Assembly (NCBI GenBank): GCA_029260735.1 | Contig: JAJDCR010000001.1 | Coordinates: 1 to 52,989 of the forward strand | DNA from: Planctomycetota bacterium | GTDB taxonomy: Bacteria > Planctomycetota > Uabimicrobiia > Uabimicrobiales > Uabimicrobiaceae | Direction of reading: 5' to 3' | Length of the DNA stretch: 52,989 nt | Shown: one piece after another, positions 1 to 6,886 of the stretch | Layout of the letters: each line of letters begins with the position of its first letter | Numbering within the stretch: position 1 is the first letter of the stretch | The notes under the pieces: model-generated | Database searches by the model: none | What the model was told of the DNA's origin: nothing | What the model saw: only the letters and a program-made list of their open reading frames with translations | Position numbers and translations under genes: made by a program

Positions 1-109
1 TTCTATAGCTATACTTACTAAAAGAAACTTTATTATAGGTTTTATCAAACAAATGTCTAGAACTTTTCCAACCTAAATTTTATAATTCTTATCTTTGGAG
101 ATAGATAAA

Positions 110-469
110 ATGAACAATGAGTACCCCAATATTGGTGCCGCTATAAGAGAAGGAAGAAGAAAAAAGAAATGGAAGCAAAAGGAGTTAGCAAAAATTCTGG
201 ATGTTTCCTCTTCTTTAGTTTCTTTGTGGGAAACAAACACAAGAATTCCTTTAGGAGATGATTTGATCAAAATAGCGAACCTACTGGACATCGTAGATAT
301 ACTATTTCCTCGTTATAGCGTCGAATTGAAAGACAAGGACGGAGATGAATTTTCAGCTTCTTTTTTGTTACGAGATGGGCAATCTCAATACGCTATCACA
401 AACATGAGAAAGGAAATAGAAGAGCTTAGGAGCAGAGTGGAGAAGTTAGAGCAGAGCAAAGATTATTAA
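110..469 (+). CDS. XRE-family helix-turn-helix regulator with C-terminal coiled coil
   Basis: A 119-residue protein. Residues about 10-63 form a Cro/C1-type helix-turn-helix (KQKELAKILDVSSSLVSLWE is the helix-turn-helix core), followed by a short linker and a charged heptad-like segment at about 98-116 that probably dimerises. The frame is open five codons upstream to a TTG at 95, but a GGAG at 97-100 sits nine bases before the ATG at 110 and lies inside that longer version, so I place the start at 110. No membrane segment or ligand domain is visible, so it is likely a small transcriptional repressor of unknown target. It stands alone, divergent from the next gene pair. Confidence 0.85.
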   Translation: MNNEYPNIGAAIREGRRKKKWKQKELAKILDVSSSLVSLWETNTRIPLGDDLIKIANLLDIVDILFPRYSVELKDKDGDEFSASFLLRDGQSQYAITNMRKEIEELRSRVEKLEQSKDY

Positions 470-566
470 GTGCGATAATCCAGGCGAATTTCAAAGCAAA
501 ATTTACCGAGAAAGAGCTTAGGGAAAGGGTGATTATGAATGGTTTTATTATTTCTATTTTTAATAT

Positions 567-1103
567 TTAGTGTTCTCCCCCAAGGTAACGCAAATCCTTT
601 AGAGAAAAAATTAGTAGACTTAGAACTCCTTCATCAATAATATTGCTGCCAAACCATAACCAAAATACTCCGAGCAACAGACTAAGAAACTTGCCATCAT
701 AGGACGAGGAGAATGTTATAGGTAGTTTTGGTAGTTGAAATCTTTCTTCGACTACTTTGATTAATAATTCTCGAAGTATTTCGTAGTCATTGATTTTTGA
801 ATGAAGCACTATAAGCGATTCGTTCCCTAAAACTTCTCCGTATTTGGACTTTTCCTCTGGAGAAACCAAAATCTCTAAACACTCATATTCCTCTTTTATA
901 GAAACTATTGATTTCCAAGAAATAAAGTCTCCTACTCCCTCTATATCATTAACCCGAAGTCCTTTTTCCTCTACAAAAATGGATTTTACATTTCTTTCGG
1001 GGTTTAGACGTAGCAATCTATATGTTTTTACACCTAGCTTTAGATATAAAGCAGTTTTTTTAGGAAGTTCATAGCGTTTTTGTTTCACCTTATCTGTGTT
1101 CAT
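567..1103 (-). pseudogene. Truncated paralogue of the adjacent PH-like membrane protein
   Basis: This 178-codon frame is a close copy of the gene at 1509-2321. Both begin with MNxDKxKQKRYELPKKT, and both share the N-terminal domain, the SPEEKSKY segment, the KLPxTFSxSY junction and the first membrane segment with its FWLWFG. Similarity stops around residue 163, after DEGV. The last residues read into unrelated sequence, and the second membrane segment and C-terminal domain are missing. Base-level similarity also covers about 60 bases upstream of both start codons, so the duplication included the promoter-proximal region. I infer a tandem duplication followed by deletion in this copy. It may still be translated as a shortened protein. 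Function of the family is unknown. Confidence 0.7.
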
Positions 1104-1508
1104 TTTTATCTAGCTCTCTTCATTTCTTAGCCCTCTGTTCTTTGTCTCCCTTTGTTTTTTTAGCCTATACTTGAGCACAAGAAACAACGACAAAGGGCAA
1201 TGTCATCAGCAGTATTAAAATGATTTCCGAATGTGCTAAGTAAGGGTTCACTCCACAGAGCATTTTTTCACTCCGCGAAGGTCGGGACGATATATTTTGG
1301 TAACCGAACTTCGATTAGGTGTCTAATATTTTATTATGCGAAATTTTTCATGCCCGCCCTTACTGCGTTACAAAATACTCTGCTCCGTTCACTATTCGCT
1401 TCGCGACGATTTTTTGGCTCCTACTTTGCGAGGAAATCAGCACAACGATATTCGTGCAATAAAAATCTAATGTAAATGCGATTAATACCACATATTCAAG
1501 CCCATATT
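1104..1508. other. Intergenic stretch between the two paralogues
   Basis: About 405 bases. The left 60 bases match the region upstream of the second paralogue at 2322-2384 and belong to the duplication. The remainder contains an 80-codon open frame at 1233-1475 with no ribosome site and no recognisable protein character. I see no RNA gene, convincing promoter or terminator. Confidence 0.5.
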
Positions 1509-2321
1509 TTAGCTTAGATTAGATGAATAGTTTTTGCTTTTAGTTGGGACAATCTTATTTAGGAGCAGGTAAGCGTTTATCCAGTCTGGAAAATACAGAG
1601 ATAATACTTTTTTTTCTCCAGAAAGTAAAAAATTCAATTTCCCATGCAAATTTCCTTTTAGGTCGTAGTTGTGGACTTTAATATCCTCAACATTAAAATA
1701 CATAACATGGGAAACTTTTAAAATAGATACTAAGGTCAAACGCTCGGACTCAATTATCATTTTGTAAGGTGTTACCAAGCATTCATCGTAAATCAAGTAC
1801 GCTCCGAAAAGTAATGTTGCAATCCCAACTAGTAGACCTTGAACTCCTTCGTGAATGACATAATTGCCAAACCATAACCAAAATATTCCGGTCAGCAGAA
1901 CAAGAAACTGAGCAATATAGGAGAGGGAAAATGTTACAGGTAATTTTGGCAGCTCAAATCTTTCTTCGACTATTTTAATTAATAATTCTCGAAGTACCTC
2001 ATAGTCATTGATTTTGGAATGTACTTTTAGGAGCGATTCATTCCCTAAAACCTCTAGGTATTTGGACTTTTCCTCTGGAGAAACCAAAATCTCTAGATAT
2101 TCATATTTCTCTCTTATAGAAACTATTGATTCCCACGAAACAAAGTTTCCTATTTTTTCTATATCATTGACCCAAAGTCCTTCTTCCTCAACAAAAATGG
2201 ATTTTACATTTCTTCCAGAGTTTATACCAATCAGTCTATTTGTTTTTACATTTAGCTTGAGAAACAAAACAGTTTTTTTAGGAAGTTCATAGCGTTTTTG
2301 TTTCGCCTTATCTATGTTCAT
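1509..2321 (-). CDS. Membrane protein with PH-like halves around a transmembrane hairpin
   Basis: A 270-residue protein with no signal peptide. Residues 1-130 are soluble, with alternating strand-like segments that resemble a bacterial PH-type domain. Two hydrophobic segments follow at about 133-152 (containing FWLWFG) and 158-177, then a second soluble domain at about 185-262. The layout resembles bacterial PH-domain membrane proteins, but no diagnostic motif is visible, so the name is descriptive only. It is the intact member of a tandem pair; the neighbour at 567-1103 lost the second half. No strong ribosome site precedes the ATG. I cannot assign a function. Confidence 0.7.
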   Translation of the reverse strand: MNIDKAKQKRYELPKKTVLFLKLNVKTNRLIGINSGRNVKSIFVEEEGLWVNDIEKIGNFVSWESIVSIREKYEYLEILVSPEEKSKYLEVLGNESLLKVHSKINDYEVLRELLIKIVEERFELPKLPVTFSLSYIAQFLVLLTGIFWLWFGNYVIHEGVQGLLVGIATLLFGAYLIYDECLVTPYKMIIESERLTLVSILKVSHVMYFNVEDIKVHNYDLKGNLHGKLNFLLSGEKKVLSLYFPDWINAYLLLNKIVPTKSKNYSSNLS

Positions 2322-2749
2322 TTTTATTTAGTTCTCTTTATTTATTAGCACCCTGCTCTTTGTCTCCCTTTGAATTTTCATCTGTCCAGATAATATTTTC
2401 TCTAGTAATTTTACATAATAATTTCTGTTCCTAAAGGGGTCTCTTGCCTGTTTATCATATTTTTTTGATTTCTAAAAATGGCTTAAAATAAGCGAATCTT
2501 GAGACATGTATCAATCATGAATTATTAATGGGTTGTTTTTCAACCCTCACCAGTTGTAATAGTAGTATCATATTCGAAAAAATTACAAGAAAAAAGACAA
2601 TCTTGGCTATGAGTGATGTTTCTGAGTTTTAGCGAAAATTGATTTAGCGAGAAACTAAAGTTTAGAGTAAACTATGATTGAACGGAGATTGTTGTTATCT
2701 AAAGTAATGGAAATATTCCTGGACTAGAAGAAGAAACTTTATTTTAAGG
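2322..2749. other. Intergenic stretch with one small hairpin
   Basis: About 430 AT-rich bases. The first 60 match the upstream flank of the truncated paralogue. A hairpin with six-base arms (GGGTTG/CAACCC, five-T loop) lies at 2530-2546, but without a following T-run on either strand. No gene is visible, and the stretch runs into the DUF2135 fragment. Confidence 0.45.
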
Positions 2750-2920
2750 GATTGGTCATGAGACAAAGATTTACACGTTGTGGAGCCAGGAGGATTCTTT
2801 TCCAACGGAGAAGAGTGCTACTATAAAAATCCCAAAACTAAAATCGGAGGCCAAATTACCCAAGATGTTAACACGGGCTACGGCCCAGAAATGTACACCC
2901 TCCCAAAAACAGTACCATAG
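2750..2920 (+). pseudogene. DUF2135 (YfaP-type) protein fragment
   Basis: In the frame starting GAC at 2762 the translation reads [20 protein letters not shown], then a short lysine-rich linker, [20 protein letters not shown], and a stop at 2918-2920. This matches my memory of the DUF2135 consensus: D-x-DLHV-x-EP, GEECYY, KT-x-IGG, DV-x-x-GYGPE. A TGA at 2759-2761 interrupts the frame immediately upstream, just after an RDWS that fits the preceding strand, and the expected C-terminal strand is absent. It is therefore a remnant of roughly 50 residues. The adjacent IS6-type remnant suggests insertion and deletion destroyed the gene. Confidence 0.7.
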
Positions 2921-2999
2921 TGAAAAGATGCTTTCTTTTTACCGCGATTTCACGCAAGCTATTCTACAATCTCCTAAAAATGAAGGAGTGGGAATATGA

Positions 3000-3237
3000 G
3001 ACGCTATGTCATCGAGGGATAAAACGCATCACTAAGCACGCTCTTGGTTTCAAAGAATTTTATTCTGCATCAGTTACTCTCAATGGTATAGAATTCTTGA
3101 GAATTCTCAAGAATGGTCAGATGGAAAATCTTGAAAAAACAAAGAAAAATACTGCTGAACTTTTCTACTCATGGGCTTCATATTTTATCGAAGTCATCAG
3201 CGTAATTTGCCATCTCTAAAAATTTGCAACACAACCC
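3000..3237 (+). mobile_element. IS6-type transposase C-terminal remnant with right terminal repeat
   Basis: Codons from 3016 to 3219 read GIKRITKHALGFKEFYSASV, then TLNGIEFLRILKNGQ and an FYSWAS tail. This is the C-terminal signature of IS6/IS26/IS240 DDE transposases (K-R-x-x-x-x-x-LGFK-x-F-x-SA-x-x-TL-x-GIE...KGQ). An in-register YVIE in another frame at about 3007-3016 suggests a small deletion and frameshift. Four bases past the stop, TTTGCAACACAACCC at 3223-3237 resembles the IS6 right terminal repeat, the complement of a GG..TGTTGCAAA end. A second TTTGCAACACA at 3298-3308 may be another end. The N-terminal catalytic domain and left end are missing, so it cannot transpose alone. Confidence 0.72.
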
Positions 3238-3330
3238 TTGCTGATTGCGGTCATTTCTTGCAAGAGGATAAGCCAGAGAAAATCAGTCAACTGTTAGTTT
3301 GCAACACATAATATTTTTGAAGGATAAAAA

Positions 3331-4506
3331 ATGACGCAAAACAAATATGTAGTTTTAGTAGGCGCCTTATTGGCTCAAGTAACAATTGCTGGACTTTATG
3401 CTTGGAGTATATTCGGTATAGCAATCGAAAGAGAAACTGGTTGGTCCAGCGACGAAATATTATTAACTTATTTCATTGCACAATTTGTCTTCGCCTTGAG
3501 CACAATTGTCTCTGGAAGATTGGTCGATATTAAGGGGCCTAGATTTACGATAATAATTGGCGGTATATTATACGGCGGAGGTTTAATCTTATCTTCATTT
3601 GCTACCTCGCCATTCATGCTATATATAACTTACGGTGTCCTCACCGGAGCTGGTGTTGGTTTTGTTTATGTATGCCCTCTTGCAACACTGGTTAAATGGT
3701 TCCCAGAAAGAAAAGGAACAATTATAGGTCTATCAGTTGCTGTTTTTGGCGGTGGAAGTATTATTTTCAAGGAAGTTATAACATGGCTTTTAGTAGATTC
3801 CGACGTTTCCACTGCATTTTTACATCTTGGATTAGTTACGACCGTAATCATCATTATTGGCGGATTACTGACCAGTGTTCCAGCAGGATTTAAGAAAAGC
3901 ACTCTTCAAAAAACTGAAGAAGATTACACTACCCCGGAAATGCTTAAAACACCTAAATTCTATTTAACATGGACAATGTACTGGCTTGCAGTAATACCAG
4001 GCTTGTTAGTTTTAGGAGCTGCTAAAAATATCGGTTTAGATGCTGGTTTAGGAGATGAAGCTGCTGCAACGATTATCAGTATTCTCGCCATATCAAACGC
4101 CAGCAGTCGTCTCCTTTCAGGAGCTTTATCAGATAAAGTAGGAACGCTGAACGTTCTTAAAGGACAATTTGTAGTTACTATTTTAGCTCTCTTATTTTTA
4201 ATCTTCCTGGCAGAAATTCCGGCAATGTTTTATCTCGGAGTTATTGGTATTGCTGTCGGCTATGGCGGTTTTCTTGCGTTATTCCCAACATTTACAAACC
4301 AGCAATGGGGAATATTTCGATATGGCTCTAATTATGGTATCATTTATCAGGCATATGGTTTAGCTGCATTAACCGGAATATTTATTAAATCTGTTGTCGG
4401 TACTTTTACCAATACTTTTATTGTCGCGGCTATAGCTGCCGCAATTGGTTTAGGAGTCGCATTCTTTATTAAAGAAAGAAAAACAGCTCCCCTCATTACC
4501 GACTAA
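3331..4506 (+). CDS. OFA-family MFS transporter (oxalate/formate antiporter-like)
   Basis: A 391-residue protein with about 12 hydrophobic helices. The N-terminal AGLYAWSIFG segment, the GRLVDIKGPR loop between helices 2 and 3, and GVGFVYVCPLATLVKWFPER are typical of the oxalate:formate antiporter (OFA) branch of the major facilitator superfamily. The half-way loop is at about residues 190-210 and a second cytoplasmic motif, RLLSGALSDKVG, follows. The substrate is unknown; small carboxylates such as oxalate, formate or lactate are the family precedent. An AAGGA lies eleven bases before the ATG. It sits directly after an IS6-type remnant and is followed by a strong hairpin, so it looks like a single-gene unit, possibly acquired. 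Confidence 0.85.
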   Translation: MTQNKYVVLVGALLAQVTIAGLYAWSIFGIAIERETGWSSDEILLTYFIAQFVFALSTIVSGRLVDIKGPRFTIIIGGILYGGGLILSSFATSPFMLYITYGVLTGAGVGFVYVCPLATLVKWFPERKGTIIGLSVAVFGGGSIIFKEVITWLLVDSDVSTAFLHLGLVTTVIIIIGGLLTSVPAGFKKSTLQKTEEDYTTPEMLKTPKFYLTWTMYWLAVIPGLLVLGAAKNIGLDAGLGDEAAATIISILAISNASSRLLSGALSDKVGTLNVLKGQFVVTILALLFLIFLAEIPAMFYLGVIGIAVGYGGFLALFPTFTNQQWGIFRYGSNYGIIYQAYGLAALTGIFIKSVVGTFTNTFIVAAIAAAIGLGVAFFIKERKTAPLITD

Positions 4507-4530
4507 AACCCTAAAAGTGCTTTGCCATCC

Positions 4531-4556
4531 GTGGGTTTCACCTAAGTGAAACCCAC
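4531..4556. terminator. Perfect hairpin downstream of the MFS gene
   Basis: An 11-base perfect inverted repeat, GTGGGTTTCAC / GTGAAACCCAC, with a four-base CTAA loop, 24 bases after the MFS stop. No T-run follows on either strand, so it may be a non-canonical terminator, an mRNA-stabilising end or a repeat unit. A partial echo (ATGGGTTTCTC) follows about 20 bases later. Confidence 0.45.
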
Positions 4557-4763
4557 TTGCTGGTTGCAAATTATGGGTTTCTCTCCACGCCATGAATTTT
4601 TCAGATATGTTGCAATATCCGAATAGTTTAAAACCAAGAGAGTCCAGCAATATTTTTTCCGCAACTAATAATTCCATTACCAAAATTAAAAACACTTAAG
4701 TAGCTAATATTATATAGGCCCAGGAGCAAAAAAATAATATTTGTACCTCAAAATATATCTAGT

Positions 4764-5675
4764 TCATTCTGGTAAAGAATATAGCTTGCAAAAATCCCAG
4801 GCCGTTTTTGAAGCAGAGATATCTTGGCACATTTTTCCAATCAGGTGAGCGGGAAGATATTGATGACCTTGGGGCCAAGTATGGCCGCCTCCTTGGATAG
4901 CATAAAGAACAACAGGGCTATCTCCTGCATAGAATTCTTTTCGTACCATTGTTTCGTCTAAAGGATCGATATTTAAAGGCCAAGATATTTCAGGAGAGAG
5001 GGAACATTCGTTGTGAGAAGCCCAAAATCTAACTGTTTCGGCGACAGATAAGACTTGACCAAGTCGGGAACCTCGGAAGCGAACTTCTCCTCCGTCCCAG
5101 GGAACGAGAGGATCGTGGGTTCCGTGGATTAATAAGACCGGAACTTTCCGAGAAGGCTGTCTAGTCCCAAATAAATTCGTGGGAAGAGTTCCTCCTACCG
5201 AAACAATGGCTGCTATGCGATGACTCAGTTCGCAACCCAAGCGTAGAGCCATCATTCCTCCATCAGAAGCTCCTAAGACGTAGACCTTTTTCTCATTTGC
5301 TTGATGAAGGCGAACTAAGTGTTCTATAAAAGCGGCAATAAACCCTGTATCGTCAACATTGTTTTTTTGAGAAGTGATTTTTTTAAGATTTCTTCCGTCG
5401 TTCCAACCTCCCCCTAGTGGTTCTGGAAAAGCCAGAATAAAGCCTTCTTTCTGAGCAAGATCTTCTAAACCTGTCGACTTAATCATGCGTTTGCCAATGC
5501 CTTTTGCTCCTCTTAGGACAAGGAGTAAAGGATAAGATTCTTGTTCCTGTTGAGGGAGGATAAGAGAGTAGCTTCGTTGGGTTAATCCATAAGAAAAAGA
5601 CTTTTTTTTCCCTTGGGAATATAAGCAGGGAATGCAAAAAGAGATACATAGAATTAGAGAAAGTATTTTGCCCAT
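4764..5675 (-). CDS. Secreted alpha/beta-hydrolase, PHB depolymerase/feruloyl esterase-like (LpqC type)
   Basis: A 303-residue protein with an N-terminal signal peptide (residues 1 to about 20). The fold signature is that of the COG3509 poly(3-hydroxybutyrate) depolymerase/feruloyl esterase group: a nucleophile elbow GASDGG with Ser137, an acid in HGTHDPLVPWDGG (Asp188 the likely residue) and a catalytic His265 in GGGHTWPQG. The conserved GGGWNDGR motif is at about 88-95. It would act outside the cytoplasm on an ester bond; the natural substrate cannot be read from sequence. GAGG lies a few bases before the ATG. It is a lone minus-strand gene, divergent from the outer-membrane protein gene that follows. 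Confidence 0.85.
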   Translation of the reverse strand: MGKILSLILCISFCIPCLYSQGKKKSFSYGLTQRSYSLILPQQEQESYPLLLVLRGAKGIGKRMIKSTGLEDLAQKEGFILAFPEPLGGGWNDGRNLKKITSQKNNVDDTGFIAAFIEHLVRLHQANEKKVYVLGASDGGMMALRLGCELSHRIAAIVSVGGTLPTNLFGTRQPSRKVPVLLIHGTHDPLVPWDGGEVRFRGSRLGQVLSVAETVRFWASHNECSLSPEISWPLNIDPLDETMVRKEFYAGDSPVVLYAIQGGGHTWPQGHQYLPAHLIGKMCQDISASKTAWDFCKLYSLPE

Positions 5676-5965
5676 TTTGACCTCGCGAGTGGTGATATAA
5701 GAATTTATACTAGAGCATAGCAGCTCATAAATTTCAAATTTAAGTTTTAATTTTAGAAATCTAAATTTAATAGAAAAAGAAAATTTTTAAGGAGATGATT
5801 GCCTTTAGCTAAAAATGAGTTACAATTTCTTTTTGTAGTTTCACTTTTATCACTTTTATTATAGAACATTTATCTCCCGACGAAAAAGAATTTTTTGCTT
5901 CCCTTATTTTCCTCCCTAGTAATTTTGTGTGTGAATCAGTTGAATATAGAGAAAAGGAATAGATT

Positions 5966-6886
5966 ATGTTGAAAAAGATTTATATTTTATTTTTGATAAT
6001 GGTATTTTCTTCTTTGAGTTTAGTTGCTCAGGATAATCCAACTTCAGAGACAGAAGAAACGGCAAAAGTAGCAAGTAACAACGAAGAAACGGCGAAAGAG
6101 GTAAGTGAGGTTGAAGAAACTCCCACAAGCCCATCTCCGAAAACTCCTTTTTTTGATGGTTTAAATATTTGGCTAGGAGCGCGAGCAACCGAGTTTAAAG
6201 GAACTATCCGTTTTGATTTCAATGGAATTCGAGGCACTACTTTCGACTTAGAAGATATTGGTTTTGATGTAGAAACTTCACTTATTGGGGGACTAGAGTA
6301 CTCTAAAGATAACTGGCGTTTTACTTTAGATTTTAGCTATACCAATGTAAGTAACGATCTCATTTTGGCAAACGATGCCCTTGTCGCGGGAGTTTTACTC
6401 CCTACAGGAACAATTCTTGATGCTGACTTCGATTTTTATTGGATTCGTAGTGCCGTAGGTCACTTTTGGGATATAGGAGAGGATGCTGGTTTACCTAACC
6501 CTAGCGATTTACGCTTAGGTTTAAATGCTGGAGTAGATATTTTTCTTTTAGATTTAGAATTCAACTCCGGCGGATTTCAAGTGGATTTTGATAGCTACAG
6601 TTTTATTTTTACTCTAGGTCCAGAGTTGCAATGGTCACCAGATCCGGCTATTCTCCTTTCTTTAAGCACTCATTTTGGATGGGGAGAGGGAATTCATGAC
6701 CTTAGCCGCGGCTGGCTTGTTAATGTCAAACTACAATCTCATTTTTACCTGACCGATGATCTTTATCTCTATTTGCGAGCAGAGTTCCAACGAGATCATC
6801 AATCGATTGAGGATAATGATGATACCGATTTTGAGCCAGATTTGTATGCTTTTATCGGAGCGGCTGGAGTAGGCTTTCGCTTCTAG
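5966..6886 (+). CDS. Putative outer-membrane beta-barrel protein
   Basis: A 306-residue protein with a clear signal peptide (residues 1 to about 21, ending SLVAQ), then a low-complexity Glu/Thr-rich linker at about 24-55, then a domain dominated by alternating aromatic/polar strands (for example WRFTLDFSYTNVS and LYLYLRAEFQRD). The protein ends GVGFRF; a terminal phenylalanine preceded by alternating hydrophobics is the usual signal for Bam-dependent insertion. This supports a diderm envelope. No specific porin family is recognised. AAGGA precedes the ATG. Its TAG stop overlaps, within a shared CTAG, the TAG stop of the convergent exosortase gene. Confidence 0.7.
   Translation: MLKKIYILFLIMVFSSLSLVAQDNPTSETEETAKVASNNEETAKEVSEVEETPTSPSPKTPFFDGLNIWLGARATEFKGTIRFDFNGIRGTTFDLEDIGFDVETSLIGGLEYSKDNWRFTLDFSYTNVSNDLILANDALVAGVLLPTGTILDADFDFYWIRSAVGHFWDIGEDAGLPNPSDLRLGLNAGVDIFLLDLEFNSGGFQVDFDSYSFIFTLGPELQWSPDPAILLSLSTHFGWGEGIHDLSRGWLVNVKLQSHFYLTDDLYLYLRAEFQRDHQSIEDNDDTDFEPDLYAFIGAAGVGFRF

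Noticed and set aside
1233..1475. 80-codon open frame between the paralogues
   Set aside because: No ribosome site, no protein-like composition and no recognisable domain.
2778..2999. 73-codon plus frame across the DUF2135 fragment
   Set aside because: The DUF2135 similarity is in a different frame; this one is a by-product.
4450..4695. 81-codon minus-strand frame over the MFS 3' end and hairpin
   Set aside because: Its middle translates the hairpin and it starts without a ribosome site; likely spurious.
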